Origin: Streptomyces sp. Alt3
GTDB lineage: Bacteria > Actinomycetota > Actinomycetes > Streptomycetales > Streptomycetaceae
Direction: 5' to 3'
Length of the DNA stretch: 64,000 nucleotides
NCBI RefSeq assembly: GCF_030719215.1
Contig: NZ_CP120983.1
Location: forward strand, 6,696,001 to 6,760,000
A program made the position numbers and the translations under genes. The notes under the pieces are model-generated. The model was not told where the DNA came from. It searched no databases and worked only from the letters and a program-made list of their open reading frames with translations. Each line of letters opens with the position of its first letter. The stretch's first letter is position 1. Shown one piece after another: positions 8,301 to 16,423 of the stretch.

Positions 8301-8312
8301 TACTGATCAGTA
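8301..8312. promoter_or_regulatory. palindromic operator in the LLM oxidoreductase leader
   Basis: TACTGATCAGTA is a perfect 12-bp palindrome immediately before the ribosome-binding site (AGGGAG, 8314-8319). A possible -10 (TAGAGT, 8278-8283) lies upstream, so a repressor bound here would sit at or just after the transcription start. The symmetry is typical of TetR-family operators. No regulator gene is adjacent. Confidence 0.55.
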
Positions 8313-8326
8313 GAGGGAGTGTGGGT

Positions 8327-9379
8327 ATGCGGCTCGGCATCAATCTCGGTTACTGGGGTGCGGGCATGGACGGTGACAACCTCGCCGTCGCCCAGGAGGC
8401 CGACCGGCTCGGCTACGACGTCTGCTGGGCGGCCGAGGCGTACGGCTCGGACGTGCCGACCGTGCTCGCCTGGGTCGCCGCCCGGACCGAGTCCATCGAC
8501 GTGGGCTCCGCGATCATGCAGATCCCGGCCCGGCAGCCCGCCATGACGGCCATGACCGCGGCCACCCTCGACTCGCTCTCCGGAGGCCGCTTCCGCCTCG
8601 GCCTCGGCGTCTCGGGGCCCCAGGTCTCCGAGGGCTGGTACGGCGTCAAGTTCGACAAGCCGCTGGCCCGGACCCGCGAGTACGTCGAGATCGTACGCAG
8701 GGCGATGTCCCGCGAGCGGCTGTCCTACGAGGGCGAGCACTGGACGCTGCCGCTGCCCGACGGCCCCGGCAAGCCCATCAAGCTGACCGTGCACCCCCAG
8801 CGCGAGCACATCCCGCTCTACATCGCCGCGATCGGCCCCAAGAACCTCGAGCAGACCGGCGAGATCGCCGACGGCGCCCTGCTGATCTTCCCCTCCGCCG
8901 GCCACCTGGAGGAGACCGCGGTGAAGCACCTGCGGGCCGGGCGCGAGAAGGCGGGGAAGACGATGGACGGATTCGACGTCTGCCCCACCCTGCCCCTGGC
9001 GGTCGGCGACGACATCCCCGGTCTGGCCGACATGTTCCGTCCGTACACAGCGCTCTACGTCGGAGGCATGGGCAGCCGCAAGCAGAACTTCTACAACCAG
9101 CTCGCCCGGCGCATGGGGTACGAGAAGGAAGCCGCCGAGATCCAGGACAAGTACCTGGCCGGCGACAAGGCGGGTGCGGCGGCCGCCGTGCCGCACCAGC
9201 TCATCGACGAGACCACACTGCTCGGCTCGGTCGACCGGATCGCCGACCGGATGCAGGCGTACGCGGCGGCGGGCGTCACGACCCTGACCCTCGCCCCGGC
9301 GGGCTTCACGCTCGACGAGCGGCTCGCGGCCCTGCGCGCCGGTACCGACGCCCTGGAGCGCTCCGGCCTGGCCGCCTAG
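8327..9379 (+). CDS. LLM class F420-dependent oxidoreductase
   Basis: A 350-aa luciferase-like TIM-barrel protein of the F420-binding group. The start MRLGINLGYWGAG, the segment SGGRFRLGLGVSGPQVSEGWYG (given in part) and IPLYIAAIGPKN are characteristic of the 5,10-methylene-H4MPT reductase-like subfamily. ATG 8327 is preferred over GTG 8321 because AGGGAG is seven bases upstream. Such enzymes use reduced or oxidised F420 to act on alcohols, lipids or secondary metabolites; the actual substrate is unknown. It is monocistronic, with a strong terminator after it and a palindromic operator before it. Confidence 0.9.
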   Translation: MRLGINLGYWGAGMDGDNLAVAQEADRLGYDVCWAAEAYGSDVPTVLAWVAARTESIDVGSAIMQIPARQPAMTAMTAATLDSLSGGRFRLGLGVSGPQVSEGWYGVKFDKPLARTREYVEIVRRAMSRERLSYEGEHWTLPLPDGPGKPIKLTVHPQREHIPLYIAAIGPKNLEQTGEIADGALLIFPSAGHLEETAVKHLRAGREKAGKTMDGFDVCPTLPLAVGDDIPGLADMFRPYTALYVGGMGSRKQNFYNQLARRMGYEKEAAEIQDKYLAGDKAGAAAAVPHQLIDETTLLGSVDRIADRMQAYAAAGVTTLTLAPAGFTLDERLAALRAGTDALERSGLAA

Positions 9380-9396
9380 GCACCGGGCTCAGCACT

Positions 9397-9439
9397 ACGG
9401 CCGTGGTGGGGGCTCGGGGGTCCTCCCCGCCACGGCCGT
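9397..9439 (+). terminator. terminator after LLM oxidoreductase
   Basis: A 15-pair stem (ACGGCCGTGG-T-GGGG with CCCC-G-CCACGGCCGT, one T-G pair) around a 13-nt loop, 17 bases after the stop codon. Confidence 0.8.
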
Positions 9440-9620
9440 CACAGGGTGCAACGCGCGGGAGCGCCCCGGGTTACGCCCTGTGTCCGTCCGGGACGCCCCG
9501 ACGGGCCCCGCGACCGGGCGCCGCCCCGTTCGGCCCTGCCACCGCCCCGCTGGTGTTGCCTACCGACGCGTACCGAATTTGACTGTCGCTCTGCGGACAC
9601 CGGTGCGAAAGGTGGCAGTG

Positions 9621-10409
9621 ATGCTCTCGGCCAAGAGTTTGTTCCAGGAGATCCTCGACGACGACGAGTCGTTCCGGCTGTTCTGCTCGATCGCTGCCGG
9701 AGGGGAGTCGCAGGGCGGCTGGGAGAACGGCCGTATCGCCTCACTCGTGCCGCCGGGCCTGCGGGAGCTCGCGCCCAAGGTCGCCCGGCACGGTGCCGAC
9801 GAGGACAAGCACGGCAGGATCTTCAACGCCCTGCTGAAGCAGCGAGGACTCCAGCCCGTGGCGGTGCCGTACGAGACCGACTACACCCTGCTGCTGGAGC
9901 GCCGGGGCATCGGCCTCGCCCACGAGCGGCTGAGCCGTGAGGAACCGCTCACCGAGCGGGACGTCATCGTGTACCTGGCCCACAGCCGGGTCACCGAACA
10001 GCGGGCGTCCGAACAGATGCGGCTCCTGCTCAAGCACTTCGTCGGGCACCCGGTCCTCGGCCGGGCCGTCAGGATGATCTCGCGGGACGAGGACAACCAC
10101 CTCGCCTACTGCCACGAGGAGCTGCTCCGCTTCGCCCGGGCCGGACACGGCCGGACGATCCAGTACGTCCTGCGCGAGTGCGCCCACGCCGAGATCCGGG
10201 TGTACCGCGACGTCAGCCTCGCCGTGATGAGCCACATGGGCCGCGTGCTGCGCTGGCCGCGCGCCAAGGCCGCCGCGCTGGCCGCGGGGATCCACGCGAT
10301 GTACGCCTACGAGCGGCTGGTCGGCTGGCGGCGCATGGTGAGCCTCGAACAGCCCGTCCTGCGTGACGCCCTGGGCGGCACCGCCCTGCCCGAGACCGAG
10401 TACGCCTGA
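9621..10409 (+). CDS. ferritin-like domain-containing protein
   Basis: A 262-aa all-helical protein with two ExxH diiron motifs, DEDKHGRIF (about 57-66) and DEDNHLAYCHEE (about 152-163), plus a further Glu-rich helix (VTEQRASEQ). This fits the ferritin-like four-helix bundle. The C-terminal third has a hydrophobic/Arg-rich helix, so peripheral membrane association is possible. ATG 9621 lies eight bases after GAAAGG. Related proteins are rubrerythrin-like or hydroxylase-like; no partner reductase is adjacent, so an oxygenase role is not supported. The gene stops 11 bp from the convergent corA with no terminator visible between them. Confidence 0.75.
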   Translation: MLSAKSLFQEILDDDESFRLFCSIAAGGESQGGWENGRIASLVPPGLRELAPKVARHGADEDKHGRIFNALLKQRGLQPVAVPYETDYTLLLERRGIGLAHERLSREEPLTERDVIVYLAHSRVTEQRASEQMRLLLKHFVGHPVLGRAVRMISRDEDNHLAYCHEELLRFARAGHGRTIQYVLRECAHAEIRVYRDVSLAVMSHMGRVLRWPRAKAAALAAGIHAMYAYERLVGWRRMVSLEQPVLRDALGGTALPETEYA

Positions 10410-10420
10410 GCAGCCCGCCC

Positions 10421-11407
10421 CTACATCCACCCGCGGCGCTTGAACAGGCGGTACAGCCCGGCGACCGCGAGGCCCATCAGCACGATCACCGCCGGGTACG
10501 TCCACACCCAGTCGAGCTCCGGCATGTGCTCGAAGTTCATCCCGTAGATCCCGGCCACCATGGTCGGCACGGCGGCCATCGCGGCCCATGCCGAGATCTT
10601 CCGCATGTCGTCGTTCTGCCGCACTCCCACCTGCGCCAGATGGGCCGACAGAATGTCCGAGAGCAGCCGGTCCAGCCCCTCCACGTGCTCGACGGCACGC
10701 GTCAGATGGTCGTTCACGTCCCGGAAGAAGGGCTGGGACCCGTCATCGACGAACGGCACGCCCGCGCTCGACAGCCGCGCCATGGGCGCTCCCAGCGGAT
10801 TGGTCGCCCGGCGGAACTCGAGTACCTGCCGCTTGAAGGTGTAGATGCTCGCCGCCGTGTTCTTCGAGTCCGCCGAACCGGTCGGGGCGAAGACCTGGGC
10901 CTCCAGCCCCTCCAGGTCGATCTGGAGCTCTGCCGCGACCTCGATGTAGTGGTCCACCACCGCGTCACTGACCGCGTACAGCACCGACGTCGGCCCGTGC
11001 CGGAGGACTTCCGGCTCGGCCTCCAGGCGGCTCCGCACCGCGGCCAGGGGCGCGCCCTCGCCGTGCCGCACCGTCACCACGAAGGAGTCCCCTATGAACA
11101 GCATCAGCTCGCCGGCGCTCACGGTGTCGCTCTTCGGCTCGTAGACCACCGGCTTGATCACGACGAACAGGGAGTCGTCGTAGATCTCCAGCTTGGGCCG
11201 CTGGTGGGCGCGCAGGGCGTCCTCGACCGCGAGTGGATGCAGCGCGAACTCGCTGCTGACCAGGTCGAACTCCTTCTCCGTCGGCTCGTGCAACCCGATC
11301 CAGACGAAGGCGTCCCCGGTGGCACGTGCCTCGTCGAGGGCATCGGAGAAGTCGGCGGGACCTTCGGTCCGGCGCCCGTCCCGGTAAATTCCGCAGTCGA
11401 CGATCAC
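10421..11407 (-). CDS. corA: magnesium/cobalt transport protein CorA
   Basis: A CorA-type pentameric divalent cation channel. The large N-terminal cytoplasmic domain is followed by the long stalk helix and two C-terminal membrane helices. The hallmark YGMNFEHMPEL loop is present, and a basic end (FKRRGWM) follows. GTG 11407 gives 328 aa, starting VIVDCGIYRDGRR, matching the family start and length. The Shine-Dalgarno (AGGGA) is 11 bases off, so GTG 11434 or ATG 11473 remain possible; the latter would overlap the divergent gene. It imports Mg2+ down its gradient, and the cytoplasmic domain normally senses Mg2+. The 52-bp divergent gap must hold both promoters. Confidence 0.93.
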   Translation of the reverse strand: MIVDCGIYRDGRRTEGPADFSDALDEARATGDAFVWIGLHEPTEKEFDLVSSEFALHPLAVEDALRAHQRPKLEIYDDSLFVVIKPVVYEPKSDTVSAGELMLFIGDSFVVTVRHGEGAPLAAVRSRLEAEPEVLRHGPTSVLYAVSDAVVDHYIEVAAELQIDLEGLEAQVFAPTGSADSKNTAASIYTFKRQVLEFRRATNPLGAPMARLSSAGVPFVDDGSQPFFRDVNDHLTRAVEHVEGLDRLLSDILSAHLAQVGVRQNDDMRKISAWAAMAAVPTMVAGIYGMNFEHMPELDWVWTYPAVIVLMGLAVAGLYRLFKRRGWM

Positions 11408-11459
11408 CCGCGCATTGTTCCCTGCCGCGACGCCTTCACGCACCTCTACGCTGGCAGGT

Positions 11460-12170
11460 ATGCCCACGCTCATCCTCGTACGCCACGGACGCTCGACCGC
11501 CAACACCTCCGGAGTGCTCGCGGGCCGGACCCCCGGCGTCTCCCTCGACGAACGCGGCGCCGCACAGGCCGCCGCACTTCCCGGCCGGCTGTCGGCCCTC
11601 ACCTTCGCGGAGGCCGTCAGCAGCCCGCTGCAGCGCTGCCGCGAGACGCTCCAGCCGCTGCTGGACGCCCGCCCCGGGCTCGCGCTGCACACCGAGGACC
11701 GCATCAGCGAGTGCGACTACGGGGACTGGTCGGGGCGCAAACTCGCGGAACTCTCCGACGAGCCGCTGATGAAGGTCGTCCAGCAGCACCCCTCCGCCGC
11801 CGCCTTCCCGGGCGGCGAGTCCATGCGGGCCATGCAGGCCCGGGCCGTCGAAGCCGTGCGGGACTGGAACACCCGCATCGAGGCGGAGTACGGCGAGGAC
11901 GCGGCCTACGTGATGTGCTCGCACGGCGACATCATCAAGGCCCTGGTCGCCGACGCCCTCGGCATGCACCTCGACCTCTTCCAGCGCATCCAGGCCGACC
12001 CGTGCTCCGTGACCGCGATCCGCTACACGCGGCTGCGCCCGTTCCTCCTCCGCCTCGGCGACACCGGCGATTTCGCGTCCCTGGCACCGCGTGAACAGGC
12101 CATCGGGGCCGACGCGGCGGGGGACACGGGGACGGACGCGGCCGTCGGGGGCGGCGCTGGGGCACCGTGA
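11460..12170 (+). CDS. histidine phosphatase family protein (MSMEG_4193-type phosphomutase)
   Basis: A 236-aa member of the phosphoglycerate mutase-like superfamily. The phosphohistidine motif LVRHGRSTAN is at residues 6-15, the second motif is CDYGDWSG, and the late His is in CSHGDIIKAL. The neighbours, DUF3090 and the SCO1664-family protein followed by mshC, form the conserved actinobacterial context of the MSMEG_4193-type subgroup. ATG 11460 yields the family-typical start MPTLILVRHGR. It is likely a small-molecule phosphatase; substrate unknown. Roughly the last 30 residues are an Ala/Gly-rich tail. Confidence 0.88.
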   Translation: MPTLILVRHGRSTANTSGVLAGRTPGVSLDERGAAQAAALPGRLSALTFAEAVSSPLQRCRETLQPLLDARPGLALHTEDRISECDYGDWSGRKLAELSDEPLMKVVQQHPSAAAFPGGESMRAMQARAVEAVRDWNTRIEAEYGEDAAYVMCSHGDIIKALVADALGMHLDLFQRIQADPCSVTAIRYTRLRPFLLRLGDTGDFASLAPREQAIGADAAGDTGTDAAVGGGAGAP

Positions 12171-12275
12171 TCGCTCGGCGCAGTAGGGTGGACGCGCCGT
12201 AGAGCCCTTGCGGGACCTCTCGCTGGGTCCCGGGGGCAGCCCCCATCCGCCATCACTTCTCAAGGGAGACAGGAC

Positions 12276-12866
12276 GTGTCCCGTCAGGTGTTCCTCTACG
12301 ACCCGCCGGACCGTTTCGTGGCCGGCACGGTCGGGCTGCCTGGCCGCCGTACGTTTTTCCTGCAGGCATCCTCGCGCGGCCGGGTCACGAGCGTGGCTCT
12401 GGAGAAGACGCAGGTAGCCGCGTTGGCCGAACGGATCGACGAACTCCTCGACGAGGTCGTCCGGCGGACCGGCGGAAACTCACCGGTGCCCGCCGTCGCA
12501 CCCACGGATGTCGCCGACACCGCGCCGCTCGACGCCCCCGTCGAGGAGGAGTTCCGCGTCGGCACGATGGCGCTCGCCTGGGACGGCGAGGAGCAGCGCA
12601 TGATCGTCGAGGCGCAGGCACTCGTCGAACTGGACGCCGACTCCGAGGACGACCTCGCGGAGGCCGAGGAAAGGCTTCTGCAGGACGAGGAGAACGGCCC
12701 GCCGATGCTGCGCGTCCGGCTGAGCGGAGGCCAGGCGAGGGCCTTCGCCAAGCGCGCGCTCGACGTCGTCAACGCCGGCCGCCCGCCCTGCCCGCTGTGC
12801 AGCCTGCCCCTCGATCCGGAAGGACACGTGTGCCCGCGCCAGAACGGATACCGTCGCGGGGCCTGA
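12276..12866 (+). CDS. DUF3090 family protein
   Basis: A 196-aa protein beginning VSRQVFLYDPPDRFVAGTVG, typical of DUF3090. A central helical, acidic stretch is followed by a compact Cys-containing C-terminus (CPLCSLPLDPEGHVCPR), a probable zinc-binding knuckle. AAGGGAGAC precedes GTG 12276. The stop codon lies 37 nt inside the next gene, showing tight translational linkage with the SCO1664-family protein. Function is unknown; conserved linkage with mshC suggests a job related to thiol or cysteine metabolism, but that is inference. Confidence 0.9.
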   Translation: MSRQVFLYDPPDRFVAGTVGLPGRRTFFLQASSRGRVTSVALEKTQVAALAERIDELLDEVVRRTGGNSPVPAVAPTDVADTAPLDAPVEEEFRVGTMALAWDGEEQRMIVEAQALVELDADSEDDLAEAEERLLQDEENGPPMLRVRLSGGQARAFAKRALDVVNAGRPPCPLCSLPLDPEGHVCPRQNGYRRGA

Positions 12867-13678
12867 CGGAGGCCGGGCTGCGCGCCCTGCTCACGGAGGG
12901 GGAGCTCACGGTCCTCGGCCAGGTCCGGGGCGCGTCCAACGCGGTGCTGTACTGCACGATCGCCCACGAGGGCGAGGAGCGGACCTGCGTCTACAAACCG
13001 GTCGCCGGTGAGCAGCCGCTGTGGGACTTCCCCGACGGCACCCTCGCCGGGCGCGAGGTCGCCGCGTACGAGATCTCCGAGGCCACCGGCTGGGGCCTCG
13101 TGCCGCCCACGGTGCTGCGGGAGGGCCCCTACGGCGAGGGGATGTGCCAGCTGTGGATCGAGGCGGAGGAGGAGACGGAGACCGCCGACGGACTGCCGCC
13201 CCTGCTCGCCCTCGTCGAGGACGACGAGCCGGGGGAGGGCTGGAAGGCCGTCGGATTCGCCGAGGTCGGGGAGGGGCGGACGGCCCTGCTGGTGCACGCC
13301 GACGACCCCCGCCTGCGCCGGCTGGCCGTGCTGGACGCGGTGATCAACAACGGTGACCGCAAGGGCGGGCACCTGCTGCCCGCCCCCGGTGGACGGCTGT
13401 ACGGCATCGACCACGGCGTCACGTTCAACGCCGACGACAAACTGCGGACGCTGCTCTGGGGGTGGGCGGGCGAACCCCTGACCGCCGAGGCGTCCGAGGT
13501 GCTCGGTCGGCTGTCCACGGCCCTGGAACCGGGCACGGAGCTCGCCACCCGGTTGGCGGAACTGATCACGACGGCGGAACTCGACGCCCTGCGCGGCCGG
13601 GTGGAGAGCCTTCGCACGTCCGGCCGGCACCCGCAGCCGAGCGGCGACTGGCCGCCGATCCCGTGGCCACCCGTGTGA
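12830..13678 (+). CDS. SCO1664 family protein (kinase-like fold)
   Basis: A 282-aa protein with features of the PI3/4-kinase-like or HipA-like fold. VYKPVAGEQPLWDFP supplies a possible ATP-contacting Lys, VLDAVINNGDRKGGHLL resembles a catalytic-loop Asn-Asp pair, and YGIDHGVTFN resembles the metal-binding DHG. GTG 12830 is chosen because GGAAGG lies six bases upstream; this makes it overlap DUF3090 by 37 nt. It belongs to the phosphatase-DUF3090-SCO1664-mshC set. Reaction and substrate are unknown; the kinase idea is motif-based. Confidence 0.85.
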   Translation: MPAPERIPSRGLTEAGLRALLTEGELTVLGQVRGASNAVLYCTIAHEGEERTCVYKPVAGEQPLWDFPDGTLAGREVAAYEISEATGWGLVPPTVLREGPYGEGMCQLWIEAEEETETADGLPPLLALVEDDEPGEGWKAVGFAEVGEGRTALLVHADDPRLRRLAVLDAVINNGDRKGGHLLPAPGGRLYGIDHGVTFNADDKLRTLLWGWAGEPLTAEASEVLGRLSTALEPGTELATRLAELITTAELDALRGRVESLRTSGRHPQPSGDWPPIPWPPV

Positions 13679-13828
13679 CAGCACGGTCCGGCCCGTCCGG
13701 CGGCGCGGGCGGCGCCCGTCCCGGGAACGGCCGGTAGGGCATCACCACCCCGTGCGCAAGACCGCCTCTTCGGCCATGATCTGCCATCCGGTTCGTATCC
13801 GGAAGCATCGTCCGGTTACGCTCATGAC

Positions 13829-15058
13829 ATGCATGCCTGGCCCGCTTCTGAGGTCCCCGCCCTGCCTGGCAAGGGCCGCGACCTTCGGATCCACGACACC
13901 GCGACCGGCGGACGGATCACCCTTGACCCCGGTCCCGTCGCCCGCATCTACGTCTGCGGCATCACGCCGTACGACGCGACCCACATGGGTCATGCGGCGA
14001 CCTACAACGCGTTCGACCTCGTTCAGCGCGTGTGGCTCGACACCAAGCGGCAGGTTCACTACGTCCAGAACGTGACCGACGTGGATGATCCGCTGCTTGA
14101 GCGGGCCGTGCGCGACGGCGAGGACTGGACCGAGCTCGCGGAGCGCGAGACGGCACTCTTCCGGGAGGACATGACCGCCCTGCGCATGCTTCCCCCGAAG
14201 CACTACATCGGGGCGGTCGAGGCGATACCCGGCATCGTCCCGCTCGTGGAACGCCTCCGGGACGCGGGCGCCGCCTACGAACTCGACGGCGACGTGTACT
14301 TCTCCGTGGAGAGCGACCCGCACTTCGGCGAGGTCTCGAACCTGGACGCCGAGGCCATGCGACTGCTCTCCGCCGAGCGCGGCGGTGACCCGGAGCGCCC
14401 CGGCAAGAAGAACCCGCTCGACCCGATGCTCTGGATGGCCGCCCGTGAGGGCGAGCCGAGCTGGGACGGCGGCTCCCTCGGCCGCGGCAGGCCCGGCTGG
14501 CACATCGAGTGCGTCGCCATCGCCCTGGACCACCTGGGCATGACCTTCGACGTCCAGGGCGGCGGTTCCGACCTCGCCTTCCCGCACCACGAGATGGGCG
14601 CCTCGCACGCACAGGTGCTGACCGGGGAGCACCCGTTCGCCCGCGCCTACGTGCACGCCGGCATGGTCGGCCTCGACGGCGAGAAGATGTCCAAGTCCAA
14701 GGGCAACCTCGTCTTCGTCTCGGCGCTGCGCCGGGACGACGTGGACCCCGCCGCCATCAGGCTCGCCCTGCTCGCACACCACTACAGGTCCGACTGGGAG
14801 TGGACCGACCAGGTCCTGGCCGACGCGGTCGAGCGTCTCGCCCGGTGGCGCGCCGCCGTCTCCCGCCCCGACGGACTCTCCGCGGACGCCCTGGTCGAGG
14901 AGGTGCGGGAGGCCCTGGCCGACGACCTCGACACCCCGGCCGCACTGGCCGCCGTGGACCGCTGGGCCGAGCTCCAGATCTCCGGGGGCGGCACGGACGA
15001 GGGCGCGCCCGGCCTCGTCTCGCGCACCGTCGACGCCCTGCTGGGCGTCGCGCTCTGA
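13829..15058 (+). CDS. mshC: cysteine--1-D-myo-inosityl 2-amino-2-deoxy-alpha-D-glucopyranoside ligase
   Basis: A 409-aa MshC, the ATP-dependent ligase that joins cysteine to GlcN-Ins in mycothiol synthesis. It is a cysteinyl-tRNA synthetase paralogue. Zinc-ligand Cys43 is in YVCGITPYDATHMGHA, which also holds the HIGH-type motif (HMGH, 52-55). KMSKS is at 286-290, and a further zinc-site segment is in the region GWHIECVAIA. It is shorter than CysRS and lacks the anticodon-binding C-terminus, as expected for MshC. ATG 13829 gives the standard start MHAWPASEVP. The upstream 150 bp separates it from the DUF3090/SCO1664 unit, so it may have its own promoter. Confidence 0.97.
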   Translation: MHAWPASEVPALPGKGRDLRIHDTATGGRITLDPGPVARIYVCGITPYDATHMGHAATYNAFDLVQRVWLDTKRQVHYVQNVTDVDDPLLERAVRDGEDWTELAERETALFREDMTALRMLPPKHYIGAVEAIPGIVPLVERLRDAGAAYELDGDVYFSVESDPHFGEVSNLDAEAMRLLSAERGGDPERPGKKNPLDPMLWMAAREGEPSWDGGSLGRGRPGWHIECVAIALDHLGMTFDVQGGGSDLAFPHHEMGASHAQVLTGEHPFARAYVHAGMVGLDGEKMSKSKGNLVFVSALRRDDVDPAAIRLALLAHHYRSDWEWTDQVLADAVERLARWRAAVSRPDGLSADALVEEVREALADDLDTPAALAAVDRWAELQISGGGTDEGAPGLVSRTVDALLGVAL

Positions 15059-15073
15059 CCCGCAACCCCACGG

Positions 15074-15134
15074 ACACGCCGGACGGCCCCGGACTTCGCG
15101 AGAGATCGACGAAGTCCGGGGCCGTCCGGCGTGT
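15074..15134. terminator. long perfect bidirectional terminator
   Basis: A perfect 25-bp inverted repeat, arms 15074-15098 and 15110-15134, with an 11-nt loop, between convergent mshC and the PAC2 gene. Confidence 0.93.
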
Positions 15135-15146
15135 ACGGAGGCGGTG

Positions 15147-16193
15147 TCAGTCGTCCGAGGCGTTCCCGTCCGGACCCGCGGCAGGCGGGTCCTCGGGTGC
15201 GTCGCCGCCGTCGCCGTCCTTGCCGTCCTTGGGGCGGCCCTTCTCCGGACGCTGCGGCTTCGGCGGCCGCGTACGCCCGCCGGAGGTGTCCCGCAGATAG
15301 GGCATGTCACCGCTCTCCGTGGCATGACCGCCCGGCCCCTGACCGGGACCTCCGACGTCCCTGCGGCGCAGATAGCGCTCGAACTCGCGGGCGATGGCCT
15401 CGCCGGACGCCTCGGGCAGCTCGGCGGTGTCCCGCGCCTCCTCCAGCGTCTGCACGTACTCCGCGACCTCACTGTCCTCGGCGGCCAGCTGGTCGACCCC
15501 GAGCTGCCAGGCGCGGGCGTCCTCGGGCAGCTCGCCCAGCGGGATCCGCAGACCGAGCAGGTCCTCCAGACGGTTCAGGAGCGCGAGCGTCGCCTTCGGG
15601 TTCGGCGGCTGCGACACGTAGTGCGGGACCGCCGCCCACAGGCTGACCGCGGGAACCCCCGCGTGTGTGCAGGCCTCCTGGAGGATGCCCACGATGCCGG
15701 TCGGGCCCTCGTACCTGGTCTCCTCCAGGTCCATGGTCCTCGCCAGGTCCGGATCCGACGTGACCCCGCTGACCGGGACCGGCCTGGTGTGCGGGGTGTC
15801 GCCGAGCAGCGCACCCAGGACGACCACCATCTCGACGCCCAGCTCATGGGCGAAGCCCAGGATCTCGTTGCAGTACGAACGCCAGCGCATGGAGGGCTCG
15901 ATGCCACGGATCAGCACCAGGTCACGGGGTTTCTCGCCGCCGACCCGGACCACGGAGAGCCGTGTGGTGGGCCAGGTGATCTTGCGTGTCCCGCCGTCCA
16001 TCCACACCGTGGGCCGGTTGACCTGGAAGTCGTAGTAGTCCTCGGCGTCGAGCGCCGCGAAGACCTCGCCCTTCCACTCCCGGTCCAGATGCGCGACCGC
16101 GGTGGAGGCGGCGTCCCCGGCGTCGTTCCAGCCCTCGAACGCGGCCACCATGACCGGGTCGATCAGCTCGGGTACCCCCTCGAGCTCGATCAC
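15147..16193 (-). CDS. PAC2 family protein
   Basis: A 348-aa protein of the PAC2 (proteasome assembly chaperone 2) fold, starting VIELEGVPELIDPVMVAAF with the conserved FEGWNDAGDAAS and VVVLGALLGDTPHTRP segments. The C-terminal 70 residues are a low-complexity Pro/Gly/Lys/Asp tail. GTG 16193 is preferred because GGAAGGAGG lies five to six bases upstream; codons further out lack that. In archaea and eukaryotes PAC2 relatives assist 20S assembly, so an actinobacterial role with PrcBA is tempting but unproven. The gene lies 21 kb from the proteasome genes here. Confidence 0.9.
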   Translation of the reverse strand: MIELEGVPELIDPVMVAAFEGWNDAGDAASTAVAHLDREWKGEVFAALDAEDYYDFQVNRPTVWMDGGTRKITWPTTRLSVVRVGGEKPRDLVLIRGIEPSMRWRSYCNEILGFAHELGVEMVVVLGALLGDTPHTRPVPVSGVTSDPDLARTMDLEETRYEGPTGIVGILQEACTHAGVPAVSLWAAVPHYVSQPPNPKATLALLNRLEDLLGLRIPLGELPEDARAWQLGVDQLAAEDSEVAEYVQTLEEARDTAELPEASGEAIAREFERYLRRRDVGGPGQGPGGHATESGDMPYLRDTSGGRTRPPKPQRPEKGRPKDGKDGDGGDAPEDPPAAGPDGNASDD

Positions 16194-16374
16194 CCAGGCC
16201 TCCTTCCGAAGTTTCCTTGTGTACGGACCAACCTTACGGCTTCCACCCAGCTCCGACGCAGCCCGTTTGCGTGCGGAGATGAACCGTGCCACGCCTTGAT
16301 TCATCCGAGCTGTACCGGTCGGAAGCGGTCGAAATGCATCCCAGCCCTGGACTACTGGGCTCGGGAGGGGCTAT

Positions 16375-16404
16375 ACATCGGATGACCGCTGAGAGATCCG
16401 ATGT
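16375..16404. promoter_or_regulatory. paired GntR-type operators before the L-fuconate dehydratase
   Basis: ACATCGGAT (16375-16383) and its inverted copy ATCCGATGT (16396-16404) lie 20-49 bp before the start codon. Together they define a half-palindromic ACATCSGATGT motif. An ACATCCGATGT copy lies upstream of the adjacent GntR gene, which points to that protein as the binder. Confidence 0.7.
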
Positions 16405-16423
16405 TATTCCCCTGGGGGCGCAC

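Noticed and set aside
11408..11704. Longer N-terminus for corA
   Set aside because: The extension would overlap the divergent phosphatase start, and its sequence is not CorA-like.
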